Assembly (NCBI RefSeq): GCF_033807715.1
Contig: NC_084597.1
Span: forward strand, 11,100,843-11,164,842
Direction: 5' to 3'
DNA from: Cololabis saira
Lineage: Eukaryota; Chordata; Actinopteri; Beloniformes; Belonidae
Length of the DNA stretch: 64,000 bases
Below are positions 50,301 to 63,624 of the stretch, one piece after another. The notes below the pieces were generated by a model, which saw only the letters and a program-made list of their open reading frames with translations, was not told the DNA's origin and did no database searches. The number at the start of each line of letters is the position of its first letter. Position 1 is the stretch's first letter. Position numbers and translations under genes: made by a program.

Positions 50301-51001
50301 AACATAAGAGGATTTGGGCCACTGAAGAAACAAAATAGCATTCTGACTTTAAAGTCAGAATTCTGACTTTTTTCAGAAACCTAAAACAAACAAAACAATT
50401 TTAAGGAGGATTTTTTTTTTATTTCTAAAAAAAAGTCAGACTTTTTCTCAGAATTTCTGTTTCATATTTTTTATTGATGCAAACGTATCAAAGGCACTTA
50501 CATACACCAGGGCACATTGGTGACAGCAATGAACATGGTTGTATGCATCAGAGAATTTAAATTTACATATTTTTAAGAACAAATAACGATAATACAAAAC
50601 AAGACTAGATAAACAATATAATAAAATAGACATAGTCTGTATGAAATAATCAACTGGGCATATAAACATAAGGATAGACAAAAAGTAAAGATCTTAAAAA
50701 AAAAAAAAAAAGAAAAGAAAACCCAAGTAAAAAAATTTAAAAAAAATAAATCAATCAATAAATTAAAAAAAAAGAAAATAAAACCCAAGTAAAAAAGAAA
50801 ATAAATAAAAAATAAATAAATAAATAAAAAGGGTGTGGAGGGGGGGTTGCGTTGTCGCAAAAAAGTCCATAAACGGTTGCCATTTATTATAGAACTTGTT
50901 CAAGTTTCCCCTCCTTGAGTATCTAATTCTTTCTACTTTTAAAAGGGACTTTTCTCAGAAATTCTATGTTTTTTCTTCAGTAGCCCTAATCCTCTTCCAT
51001 A
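50301..51001. mobile_element. foldback-type element related to 43587, with a nested fragment
   Basis: Left end ataagaggatttgggccact, right end agccctaatcctcttccata; flanks tgtatg/tgtacg (5 of 6). The interior shows the palindrome attctgactttaaagtcaga. A foreign piece at about 50462-50940 (ttattgatgcaaacgtatca, then A-rich) looks like a retroposon. Starts 29 bp after itga1 exon 9. Confidence 0.65.
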
Positions 51002-51596
51002 TGTACGTTTGTGGTCTACCCTGATTTTGATAAGGATATGATTTGATGTGATAATCATCTATTGTGTAGCAAAGCTTAGAGATTCTGTATATTTACAAAT
51101 GAAACAAAGCAGGTGAGAAAAAACAAGAAATATCTTGGATACATACTTTTAGCAATAAAATGAAAGAAGCAGCATTTTTATTTATTTATTTTTTTGTTTG
51201 TTTCTTCTTTGCATTTCTCATATTGTCCCAAACTTGACTGAGTTGGATTGTGACGAGCAGTTGATTGTTTGGTCCATCCGTTTATTAATGTCTATTACAG
51301 ATCCATCAGATCAACCAAGTTGATCAGATAGAATCAAACTCTACACATCTCAAACTCTCATGAAGTTTTTTTTTCTATTTTTTTGACTCAGAAAACCCTT
51401 TCAATGTCTTTGTCCACAGCTAAATCCCAGTGTAGCCCCAGTACACTCACTGGTGTGCCTTAAACACAAACACTGTATTGTAGACTGGAGTCTGGCGGGA
51501 GGGTTTCCTCTTTTTGATGTGATCTCAATAATCAGTAAAAATCTGACCCTGAGATGCTCATTTATGACTTTGCAAACCAAAGAGTGGTTTGATATA
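51002..51596. other. intron 9 sequence, nothing recognised
   Basis: No coding or mobile signature seen. Confidence 0.5.
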
Positions 51597-52095
51597 CCGT
51601 ATTTTCTGGACTATAAGCCGCTACTTTTTTCATAGTTTTTGAACCATGCGGCTTATACAAAGGTGCAGCTATTCTGTGGATTTTTCTTCCACCGCTCTGG
51701 GCGCTCTAACCTGAATTAGAATCAAAACTAAGACAAAATAAATGCAAAGAGGAATACGCTACTTCTTCTTTAGCAGATAGAAGTAGAAGCAGATTTCAAA
51801 CAGATTATTATTTTCTCTTGGTTCTGTCCCGTTTTAATCAGCAAAGTTGCTGCCGTGTTAAAAGACACTGTTAGGAAAGATCTATTTAGGTACAAACATG
51901 TACATCATTTACAGTTCAAAATCCTTCTGTACATGTAGTAAATATCTAATCTGACAACATAAATATCTGCAGCTTGCATCCTTTTTTTTTTAAATAGAAC
52001 GGATGCAGCTTGTATGCAGATGCGGCTTGTATATCTTTTTTTAATAATTTTTTTTTAAAATAGAGCAGATGCGGCTTATAGTCCAGAAAATACGG
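51597..52095 (+). mobile_element. pogo-like MITE, copy 4
   Basis: CCGTATTTTCTGGACTATAA to TTATAGTCCAGAAAATACGG with TA flanks; ends 122 bp before itga1 exon 10. A small internal duplication near 52025-52070 repeats the gcggcttgtatatc stretch. Confidence 0.88.
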
Positions 52096-52217
52096 TAATT
52101 ATTTACAATATTACAAGTAGCTTCCTTTTTAAAGTTTCGTAATGTGCTTTTAATCCTGTAGTTAAACCGTATTCTGACAACCAAATATTAACGTGATTTA
52201 TTTTATTTCCATTATAG

Positions 52218-52291
52218 CTACAACTGGTAATTATACTTCGTCCTTTGAGATGGAGATGTCCCAAACTGGCTTCAGTGCGCACACCACCACA
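52218..52291 (+). CDS. itga1: itga1 exon 10: return from I domain to propeller
   Basis: The acceptor is ttatag and the donor is gtaagt. The exon is 74 bp; two bases complete an Ala codon, then 24 codons end in phase 0. It translates to (A)TTGNYTSSFEMEMSQTGFSA and HTTT. S-F-E-M-E-M-S-Q-x-G-F-S-x-H is invariant in I-domain integrins, where the chain re-enters the beta-propeller. One NYT sequon. This is the last exon in the window: the next one (usually reading about VMLGAVGAYDWNG) is not found before the assembly gap, and the sequence after the gap goes back to intron 1 material. Confidence 0.93.
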
Positions 52292-52449
52292 GTAAGTCCA
52301 GATACGATAATCTGTGTGATCGATAAACAGATACCACATTTGAACATCCAACTAACTCTTGTTTCATAGAATCAGAAATAGCCAGAAAGAAAGAAACGAA
52401 AGTAAAGTGGGCTAGTGATATCTTTAGATCAGAGTTTGCTTGTAGGCAC

Positions 52450-53091
52450 TAGGAATGGGCGATATTTTACCGTTCACGATAAACCGTCAAAAAAATTCCC
52501 ACGATAAGAATTTGTATCTCACGGTAAAAAACGATACATTCCTGTTGATGAAGTTTTTGTGTAAAACTGATTTTTGGTTCTGTGTTGAATCCACACACAA
52601 CGTACCAGGAAGGAAGGAAGGAAGGAAGGAAGGAAGGATGGATGGATGGATGGATGGATGGATGGATGGATGGATGGGAAGGAAGAAGGAAGGAAGGAAG
52701 GAAGGAAGGAAGGAAGAGGAAGGAAGAAGGAAGGAAGGAAGGAAGGAAGGAAGGAAGGAAGGAAGGAAGGGGAAGGATGGATGGATGGATGGATGGATGG
52801 ATGGATGGATGGATGGATGGATGGATGGATGGATGGATGGAAGGAAGGAAGGAAGGAAGGAAGGAAGGAAGGAAGGATGGATGGATGGATGGAAGGAAGG
52901 AAGGAAGGAAGGAAGGAAGGAAGGAAGGAAGGAAGGAAGGAAGGAAGGAAGGAAGGAAGGAAGGAAGGAAGGAAGGAAGGAAGGATGGATGGATGGATGG
53001 ATGGATGGATGGATGGATGGATGGAAGGAAGGAAGGAAGGAAGGAAGGATGGATGGATGGATGGATGGATGGATGGATGGATGGATGGATG
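52450..53091 (-). mobile_element. non-autonomous hAT with microsatellite core, copy 6, cut by the gap
   Basis: TAGGAATGGGCGATATTTTA is the reversed right end of the 2556-type family, flanked on the left by gtaggcac. The core here is (GGAA)n alternating with (GGAT)n from about 52609. The other end and the second gtaggcac are lost in the gap. Confidence 0.9.
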
Positions 53092-53591
53092 NNNNNNNNN
53101 NNNNNNNNNNNNNNNNNNNNNNNNNNNNNNNNNNNNNNNNNNNNNNNNNNNNNNNNNNNNNNNNNNNNNNNNNNNNNNNNNNNNNNNNNNNNNNNNNNNN
53201 NNNNNNNNNNNNNNNNNNNNNNNNNNNNNNNNNNNNNNNNNNNNNNNNNNNNNNNNNNNNNNNNNNNNNNNNNNNNNNNNNNNNNNNNNNNNNNNNNNNN
53301 NNNNNNNNNNNNNNNNNNNNNNNNNNNNNNNNNNNNNNNNNNNNNNNNNNNNNNNNNNNNNNNNNNNNNNNNNNNNNNNNNNNNNNNNNNNNNNNNNNNN
53401 NNNNNNNNNNNNNNNNNNNNNNNNNNNNNNNNNNNNNNNNNNNNNNNNNNNNNNNNNNNNNNNNNNNNNNNNNNNNNNNNNNNNNNNNNNNNNNNNNNNN
53501 NNNNNNNNNNNNNNNNNNNNNNNNNNNNNNNNNNNNNNNNNNNNNNNNNNNNNNNNNNNNNNNNNNNNNNNNNNNNNNNNNNNNNNNNNNN
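53092..53591. other. assembly gap of exactly 500 N
   Basis: 500 consecutive N. The round length suggests a placeholder scaffold gap, not a measured one. It interrupts a long (GGAA)n/(GGAT)n array inside a hAT element; the sequence that resumes is not the other end of that element but a copy of position 9356. Confidence 0.97.
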
Positions 53592-53964
53592 ACACTTTAA
53601 CCAGAGCTAATTAGGATTGAGTTTCGTAGTTACCAATTACTTTGCAGCCCACTGAGGTGTTGATTTGTGTTAAGCTTTAAAGCCGTTTATGGCTGGTTGG
53701 ATTTGCTGCAGGTGTCAGTGGTTTCAAAGGCTTTGAACCCTGCAGGTGCTGAGTTGGGTGATTTTTTTTAAAGGTGATTTGATGTCTAACAGACCAGCAG
53801 GTGCTGATCTCTGCTGGTTTTTGCTGTAGTTCTATCACACTCACATCTAACAGTGTACTACTTGGTGTCCTGTCTGGCAGAATCATTAAATGGAGTAGTG
53901 TCGGCTGGGAAAGCTGTGGCCGAAAGGGCAGCAAGGTTTTATTGAGCGTTATTGAGCTCACATG

Positions 53965-54487
53965 TACGACGGAGTATTAGGGCCAAACTAAGACAAAAAA
54001 AAATTGGAAATTACGAGAATAAAGTCATAATATAATGAGAATAAAGTCGTAAAATTACGAGAATAAAGTCGTAATAGAATAAAGTCGTAATATTATGAGA
54101 ATAAAGTCGTAATATTACGAGAATAAAGTCGTAAAATAACGAGAATAAAGTCGTAACATTACGAGAATAAAGTCGTAATATTATGAAAATATAATTCATG
54201 AGAACTCTAACAGGAAGAGCTTCTTCTCCCTGTGTTAAAATGAGGAATATTGAGCATCTTGTGAAGTTATATTTATATATTTATAATATATTCCGACTTT
54301 ATTCTCGTAATATTACGACTTTATTCTCGTAATTTTACGACTTTATTCTCGTAATTTTACGACTTTATTCTCGTAATATTATGACTTTATTCTCGTAATT
54401 TTACGACTTCATTCTCATTACATTATGACTTTATTCTCGTAATTTCCTTTTTTTTGTTTTTTTGTTTGGCCCTAATACTCCGTTGTA
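53965..54487. mobile_element. foldback element, copy B of 9729
   Basis: The same insertion as 9729-10273, with fewer internal 20-bp units (523 against 545 bp). Confidence 0.9.
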
Positions 54488-55299
54488 CACATGGGACCCG
54501 ACTTAAAGCATAAAGCTTAATTTTTAGGCTGTTTTGTTGGAATTAATTCATATTAGACATTTCTTCTGAACCAAAAATGAGATTTTTCCTACAAAAAAAA
54601 AAAGGGATATGGATGTATTTTAGCACATCACATTAGTAACCTCAGTCCTCTGTGTATGCACAGGATGCTTTCAAACACTAAGTGCTGGTTTCTGGTGGTG
54701 TTAGCCACTCTGAAAGCCATCCAGTTACAATAATTATGCACATTTTAAAAGAATGTGACTTGAAGTTAAAGGTTAGGTCAGTTTTATGCAGATATGTTAG
54801 AAGTCCACTATTATGCAGCCTGCGTAGGATGAATAATGCTAATCTGGACTGATTAGTATATGTGCTTGTGTGTGTTTGCGTTTCAGACGTGCAACAGCTG
54901 CAACTTAACCATCAGAGACTTCTGAGCTAGAGAAAAGCTTTTATCTAAATGTGAACACCGTCATGCTTTGAGGATAAACAAACATTCACCATGTTCAGCA
55001 TCTTTATTTGCTAATATTTGCTAGTTACTGCTACACGATGAGAAGATCATTAGTCTGAGTTGGATCTTCAGGCATAAAGTAAAACATTTCTTTGTTTTTG
55101 TTTGAAAGAAAATGAAATCAATAGATGTTTTATTTTAAATCAAAATGTCACTAATTTGTTATAGGCTTGTTTTCCTTTCACTCTTCTTAGTTTTTTTGTC
55201 ACGTCTTCTCTTGACTTGTTTACCATTTACATCTCTAGCTACCAAGATGTTTTCCTGGGCCCTAAACCAACAACATCTCCAAAAATCAAAACCCATTAA

Positions 55300-55962
55300 A
55301 GGAGCTTGAGGCAAGAATAAGAAATGAGACTCATTAGCACCACGACGACCGTCGGGGTTACTGCAGCCAACAGCGAAGCCGGCACGGGAGCGCACACGGA
55401 CTCCTCACAGCACTTTTCAAATCAAGCTCTAAATATGACTTACAATGTTATCTTACCTGGTAGGAAATGAGCCATGTCAGCATCTGTTTTCAGTCCCAAT
55501 TCAAGTTGAAGCTGCTTCCATGACTCAAACCCGTATCCAATGTTTACTCGTGTGCCTGCCCGTTTTTGCTCGTAGCCTAATTTCTTTTCGACTCGCGACT
55601 TGTCTCTGATAAAGGCTTCGTTTTCTTCTTGGTAGCACTTTTTAGTGGGCTTTGAGTGGCGCTGGGTCGTTTGCCGGCTGTGGAAGAATCCATGTCTACC
55701 CAAACAGAAGTTTGGATCCACCGCGCTCGTCTTCTTCCTGTATCCAAGCGCATGCAGCGTCATGTGACGTCACATCCGCAGGACAGTGCGGGAAATTCGG
55801 GACCGAATTGCAGCACATTTTGCAGCACACAGCCTGTTCAAGGCAAAGGAGAGATACGCTAGAGGGCTCATTCTTTTTGGTTTGGAACGCTTCATCTGAC
55901 ATTATTACTAGAAAACTTAAAACGTATACAAATTTTTTTCATAAATCCTGCCTCAAGCTCCT
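55300..55962 (-). mobile_element. TTAA-target element (Kolobok- or piggyBac-like), copy B only
   Basis: Perfect inverted ends AGGAGCTTGAGGCA and TGCCTCAAGCTCCT with TTAA on both sides (55296-55299, 55963-55966). Copy A has a single TTAA at 11065-11068. Carries the spliced-looking frame at 55457-55763 on the minus strand. Confidence 0.9.
55457..55763 (-). CDS. transposon-encoded first-exon-like frame, partial
   Basis: Minus-strand frame from Met: MTLHALGYRKKTSAVDPNFC ... NIGYGFESWKQLQLELGLKT DADMAHFLP, then exactly at CCAG a good splice donor (gtaagat); the frame stops ten bases later. Phrases of the type N-I-G-x-x-F-x-x-W-x-x-L-x-x-x-x-G-x-x-x-D-A-x-x-A-x-F-L occur at the N-terminus of fish proteins linked to TTAA-type (Kolobok) transposons; that link is from memory and should be searched. 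Only this exon is present in the element, so it cannot make a transposase by itself. Confidence 0.5.
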
Positions 55963-56035
55963 TTAAATAGCTGTTAAGATATATCAGTGTTTTAATAAAA
56001 CATTTGACACATTAAAAGAGAAATATCAGCTAGAC

Positions 56036-56669
56036 CAGGGGTCGGCAACCCGCGGCTCTAGAGCTGCATGCGGCTCTTTAGCGCCGCCCTAGTGGCTCCT
56101 GGAGCTTTTTCAAAAATGTTTGACCTTTTTTTTTTCCTTTCTTCTTTTTTCTTTTTTTTCTTCTTTTTTTCCTTTTTTCCTCTTTTTTTTTCCTTTCCTT
56201 TTTAATCTTGACATTTCGACTTTTTTCTCAACATTTCAAGGTTTTTCTCAACATTTAGAATTTTTCATGAAATTTTGACTATTTCCTTGACATTTCGACT
56301 TTTTTCTCAATATTTCGACTTTTTTCTCGAAATTTTTGACTTTTTTCTCGACATTTCGACTATTTTCTCAAGATTGTACTTCAACATTAATCTTGACATT
56401 TCCACTTTTTTCTCAACATTTCGATTTTTTTCTCAACATTTAGACTTTTTTCTCAACATTTAGACTTTTTTTCTCGACTTTTTGACTTTTTTCTCGAAGT
56501 GCATAATAAAAAAAAAAATCTTCCCCCACTAATATAGAAACATGCAGCATGTGTTGCCTTCATTCTAAGGCTGATACAAGACTTTTCATTTTTTGCGGCT
56601 CCAGACATATTTGTTTTTTGTGTTTTTGGTCCAATACAACATTTCAACATTTTGGGTTGCCGACCCCTG
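56036..56669 (-). mobile_element. non-autonomous hAT, CAGGGGTC family, copy 4, copy B only
   Basis: CAGGGGTCGGCAACCC to GGGTTGCCGACCCCTG, with exact duplication agctagac (56028-56035, 56670-56677). Copy A keeps the empty agctagac at 11130-11137. Confidence 0.97.
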
Positions 56670-57243
56670 AGCTAGACCACATCAGTAAAGTGAAAAATGC
56701 TCTTTTAAACCCTAAATATTTATTGACCCCTTTTAGGTATTTGAGACTTCCAGTGGGTTGTATTAGCAGTCGAGGGAGGACAGAAAAGGACATAGAAAGA
56801 AGCAATGCCAGCGTTTCTGTAAACAGGTCTTTTAAGTTCAACCTTCATCAAATTTCTGAGACAGAGTACACTAGTCTGCACCAACACTCAGGGAACCCTT
56901 CATCATAGGAACAAACTCCATCGTCATCGCTGAGTGAGTACAACATGAACTCTCCAGACACTGATGGACAACTTCATACGTTTAATGGGACTCCCTTTTT
57001 CTGCACGCCGGCACAAACCTGCTTATTGGTTTTCGAGCTCACGAAAACGGACGGTCATCTGGACGCAGCAAGGTCACCAAAATGAGATTGGCACACACCT
57101 CGCGTCTTCCAGTAGGCCGAGGATATTTCTGTATAATTTACAGCTCGGGCCAGCTGATGCTGAAGTGGCTTGAACACAGTCTGTCCTAAATGGAAAGGGC
57201 CCGGCTGGCCTGAAGCCATTTTGAATTAGCGATATTAACTCTC

Positions 57244-57256
57244 TCTGTGTGTGTGC

Positions 57257-57295
<39 letters not shown>

Positions 57296-57320
57296 TGTGT
57301 GTGTGTGTGTGTGTGTGTAC
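57244..57320 (+). repeat. (GT)n microsatellite, copy B
   Basis: The counterpart of 12728-12808, with ctctct, cttg and acg interruptions. Confidence 0.92.
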
Positions 57321-57762
57321 CTGATTTTAGGGAATATCTCTAATTAAGATAATAGGTACAGGAAATGGAGCTTCTCTAGATAGAAGATGGAAATGGGGTC
57401 ACAGAGGAAGTGCAGCAGGACAGAGGGGGGTGGATAATATGTCTTCTTGGCAGAGATTCCTTTACATGACTTTGCAAACCTGATACGAACTCTGGGAATT
57501 TAGAAATGTCAGCCTTGTGTAAAACTACATCCACACTTAAGTGGAAGAACTACATATAAAAAACTGATGCCTGTTCATGTCCATCTCCTTGTCTATCTGT
57601 GGCATGTCTTGTTATAATCCACGAGAGACTGTTAAATCATCAGCACGTCTGACTGTATGAAGTGGCAATAAGTTTATAACACGACATATGCTGAAATCTG
57701 AAAAAATAAAGTCTTTCAAAGAGTTGCCGCTGCATAAATAATGACTACTCGGAACTCCTTAC

Positions 57763-59044
<1,282 letters not shown>

Positions 59045-59740
59045 CTCCTTACTCATCAGCTGGTCATGTCTGTGCATAGTAGCCTGTTATGAGAAGCTTA
59101 TCTGATTCATCCTGAGGGTAACATGGATGTCTGGCCCCAGACACACAACTGTTGTGTGATATAAAATACAAAATGTGGTATTTTGGTGCATCTTTTTTAA
59201 GAATGGTGAAAAATCTCTCGCGTCCATCACCCAGGAACACTGAACCTCCGTCAGTTCAAACTTTATGCAGCAGCTGCCCACCCAGATTTGCTTGTTTTAA
59301 CAATAAAGTCAATGCATTTGGAAAAAAAGCTAATGTGAAACTATTAGTGGAGTCAGTAGAGGGTTATGGATTTAATAATAACCACATGTGGAATTGTTAG
59401 AGTGATAAATTAGTTGAAGTATGCAAAGGAAATAGGCTGTACAAGCATTTAAATGATTTAACAACACAGTCTAAACAGGTTTAAATTGAGAAGTCAGATA
59501 TTTCACAATGCAGCGATATGCAACTGGACAGTCCTCTGGGGATTTTAAGTGTTCTTAGAAATGCTGAGCTATTTCTTTCTTGATCAAAATGGCCAAATAA
59601 CCATGTGTACCCACAATCGCAGTTGGACAAAATTAAACCAAGATATTTCTTCAAACATTTCTTTTTTATTGTCAGTTTCATGTCATCTGTTATTCTACAT
59701 TTGATGCATTTCAGATCTGCAATGCACTGCACCCTAAAGA

Positions 59741-60447
59741 CAGAGGTGTCAAGTAACAAAGTACAAATACTTTGTTACCTTCCTTAAGTAGAAATTTTGG
59801 TTATCTATACTTCACTGGAGTAATTATTTTTCAGACGACTTTTTACTTTTACTCCTTACATTTTCACGCAAGTATCTGTACTTTTTACTCCTTACATTTT
59901 AAAAACAGCCTCGTTACTCTATTTCATTTCAGCCTTTAAATAAAAACTATCCAGTTAAATTGCTCCATCCGGATAGAGTGAATTTGGTTGTGGTTGTTTC
60001 AGATGTTCTTGTCCAGTTTTGTTCTTACATCCGTTCCCTCAGATTCCTGCAACTAAACTTGGATGTACATTCCAGTAAAGGTTAGGATAAATGATAACAT
60101 GCCTCTGAAGTTTGACTTTTTGCACCATTACAATACTTATAGGCAACTAGTCATCATATTTCCTGCTCTCTGAAACATGTTAATGCTCAATAGTACACAT
60201 ATATGGTTCTTTAATATATTTGCATTATACTAAGATGCATTCATTTTCAATGGCTTTTGTCCTTAATGGCTTTTCCCCCCCTTACATTACTTTTACTTTT
60301 ATACTTTAAGTAGTTTTGAAACCAGTACTTTTATACTTTTACTTGAGTAAAAAACTTGAGTTGATACTTCAACTTCTACAGGAGTATTTTTAAACTCTAT
60401 CTATACTTCTACCTGAGTAATGAATGTCAATACTTTTGACACCTCTG
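59741..60447 (+). mobile_element. Tol2-like non-autonomous hAT, copy B of 15168
   Basis: CAGAGGTGTCAAGTAACAAA to CTTTTGACACCTCTG with cctaaaga flanks; the shared insertion predates the split of the two copies. Confidence 0.93.
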
Positions 60448-60632
60448 CCTAAAGACAGCTTTGTAGGGGGAAGTTTAGTGGTTGTGAACCGCTTTGCTGG
60501 GGTCACCGTGGCAGATCATTGTATTCCATGTATCGATTTGGCAACTCGAGCTGGGCTTATCCGGGTTTGAGACCAGAACTACAAGTATCTGGGACAATGA
60601 GGGGTAATATGGGGGACCCACTTCACCACAGC

Positions 60633-61363
60633 CAGAGGTGGGTAGAGTAGCCAAAAATTGTACTCAAGTAAAAGTACTGTTCCTTCAGAATAATATGACT
60701 CAAGTAGAAGTAAAAAGTAGCCATCCAAATAATTACTTGAGTAAAAGTAAAAAAGTACTTGGTGAAAAAACTACTTAAGTACTGAGTAACTGTTGAGTAA
60801 CGTCTGATTTATTTTTTTAACACAACCATTCAAACAGACAAAAGTACAAAATAATCATCTTCAGTCAAATTAAATCAATAAAATAATAAAATAAATTAAA
60901 ATTAGTAAAAAATAAAAAAGCTTAAATTAAAATTAGTAAGTAAATTCAAGTACTTTACTAAATAATAAAATAATAACAGAATAAAAGATAAATTAAGCAA
61001 AAGTAGCACAAAATTTCAAGCCTTTGTACTTTTCTTTTTTAACCAGGCAGAACTAGAACAAACATGTGTGTGTGTTTGAGTCTGTGTAAATGTGACAAAA
61101 CATGCAAAAACAAACATTTTTCCCAAAGAATCCCCCAGTGATGTCATGAGATTGACGCGTACGCGGATAAAAGGGATAAAAGAAAAGTAACAACTCAACG
61201 TAGTCTAATGTAGCGGAGTAAGAGGAACAGTTTCTTCTTCACAAATCTACTCAAGTAAAAGTAAAAAGTATAGTGATTCAAAACTACTCCTAAAAGTACA
61301 TTTCCCAAAACTTACTCAAGTAAATGTAACGGAGTAAATGTAACTCGTTACTACCCAGCTCTG
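60633..61363 (-). mobile_element. Tol2-like non-autonomous hAT (CAGAGGTGGGTAG), copy B only
   Basis: CAGAGGTGGGTAGAGTAGCC to CTACCCAGCTCTG, with exact duplication accacagc (60625-60632, 61364-61371). Copy A has one accacagc at 16043-16050. The interior is the reverse complement of the element at 42409. Confidence 0.96.
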
Positions 61364-62367
61364 ACCACAGCCATTGACACATGGAGGAAAACCCCCGTGA
61401 TGTCAGCAGGAGACTTTAATGAAGATCCAATTGAAATTCAATTCAGTTCAAAAACATTATTAATCCTGAAGGGAAATTAATAAATGAAAAAAGCAAAAGG
61501 CAGAGGATATTGAGGAGCAAAGACGGGCGGTGCATCTGTAACAACAAATCCATGAGAACATAACTGAAATGTTTCACGCACTCTGGAGGATTTGTAGATG
61601 AGCACCCATGACTTCAAATCCCTCCGATGGCGTTGTCTCGTGAGCTGTTATTCATCAATGGCTGATATTCATACGTAGGCAAAGGAATTCCTCTGGCAAA
61701 TCTTTGCAAAGCACCGCAATATTTAGCTCCATTCACAAAAGCCATTTAACCTTGTCCAGCCTTGCCGTCTCCTGGCATGGAAGCGTCGGGGTTGGACCGT
61801 TTGGACCTTCACACAGTGGAAACATGTAATGTGGTCACATGAATCATATTCCAGATCTTCTTCGGAAGAAATGAGTACTGTGTGCTCCAAACCGAAGACG
61901 TTAAAGGACCGTCTGACCGTTACCAGCAGCAAAGTTCAGCTACCTTTCCGTGATGGCTGAATTCATGCAGAAAAAGAGATTATGAAATAACATAATGCTG
62001 CCTTAAAGATGATAACTTTTCAAGAACCAGATTCTGCACATATTCCAAAGGCATTGGCAGCTGAGGGAAGAGCACGTATGTGATCGACAGGCCTGCCTGC
62101 AATAGAGAAGATATTTTTAATAAAAATCAAACAACCTTGTACTGTAAAAACACCTTAAGTTGTATTTGTTGTAATGCTTCAGTGCTCGGTATCCCCAACA
62201 TGAGAACGACTTTTAAGTGTCGCGAGAAGGAACAGCAACATTACAAAGCGGTTATAGCGTTGCTGTCCTAAACTTTTTTGGGAACACACAGTAGGCCCGA
62301 AACTCAAACATGCATGATAATTAAACATTGAATTGGAGGTAAAGGAAAAAATAAAACAAAAGATCAG

Positions 62368-63624
62368 GGGCCTCATTTGAAATGGAGTGCGTAGGATTAA
62401 TACTAAAAGTGCACGTACACCCAAAAGCCGAAAATGGCGGGCGCAAAAAAAAAATCCGGATCAATAAAACCATGTGCACGCACACCTGCACGCAATGTTC
62501 GCTTTATAAATCACAGTCCAGCTGGAAGGTTGCGCAGCTGAATCCGCCTCATATCTCGCCCTCTACACACCCACTTCATACCAAAAATGGTATGTTTTTG
62601 CATATGAATGAGCCTGCTGAGCATGCGCAGTGGCTTCCTGCAGCCTGTTTGAGAATGAATGAGAAGTATCGAGCCACCGTGCCACTGAATTTCACTAGAG
62701 ATCTGAGATCGAGATGTTGTGGATGATGTGGAGGACAGGAAAACGACATTATTTTGTGGTCACAGTAAAAGTAGAAAATAAGTAGTATAAAATACAGCGA
62801 GTGAGTGGCAGCACGCCGTTGCTGCGCGGAACGCCGTGAGTTCCACGGCGCAACAGGGGGGACATGTCCCCCCGTCTTTTCAAAATCATGTTTTTGTCCC
62901 CCCCACTTTTTATAGTTTAAAAACTAACTGTAGGATCAGCCATTAACCGCTTCCCCCCCCGCTCCCCCTCCTCCTCTCCGGTCTCCCCTCAGAGCTGCTC
63001 AAGGCGGATTTATGGTTCTGCGTCACCAACGCAGTGCCTACGGCGTAGGTGCGTGTCACTGCGTACCCTACGCCGTAGCTCTGCGTCGTTTTAACGCGGG
63101 ACCATAATTTAGGCTTAAACACCCGCCCCTAAAGGTTTCACGTGCGCGTAAAACTCATTATATATATAAAAAAATCTGTGTCCCTTTAGGGAAGAAATGA
63201 GGGGCTCCGTGGAGCCCCTAAACGCTATACGAAGCCCCTAATTTGTTCTGTCCTAAAGCGGTGGGTGAAGGAGATTCCCCGCGTGTCACCGCGGCTGCAG
63301 CAGCAGCACCAGAGTCCTGACTGACGCTTCACACACAGAGGGACACGATCAGCGCTATTTTATTATAATACTGATATATGTTGTGATATGTGATGACATT
63401 ATTAAGAGTATGACATGAATCTGGCTTCATTTCACCACCTCACAGCCTGCGTCGCCAGTTCCCCGTGTCTTAAGTAAATTCTTACGGGAGGGTCCGAGTT
63501 GCCGTAAAGATAAGCAGATTTTTCGGTTAGTTTTTTCTTTTTAGATCTGAGGCTTTGTGTAGATGGCGGCTTCCGCAACTTTCAGGCGCTTTTTCTGCGC
63601 AAGCAAGCTTTATAGATGAGGCCC
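62368..63624 (+). mobile_element. Harbinger-like element, GGGCCTCATTTG ends, copy B only
   Basis: GGGCCTCATTTGAAATGGAG to TTTATAGATGAGGCCC, with cag on both sides (62365-62367, 63625-63627). Copy A has the single cag at 17764-17766, proving a 3-bp duplication. Contains the palindrome at 63001-63116. No transposase. Confidence 0.96.
63001..63116. mobile_element. GC-rich palindromic MITE inside Harbinger copy B
   Basis: ggatttatggttctgcgtca to gcgggaccataatttaggct, folding through cctacggcgtagg and ccctacgccgtag. Confidence 0.8.

Noticed and set aside
52455..53614. Frames of 320-380 codons across the gap
   Set aside because: They consist of (GGAA)n/(GGAT)n repeats and of N read as X. Not coding.
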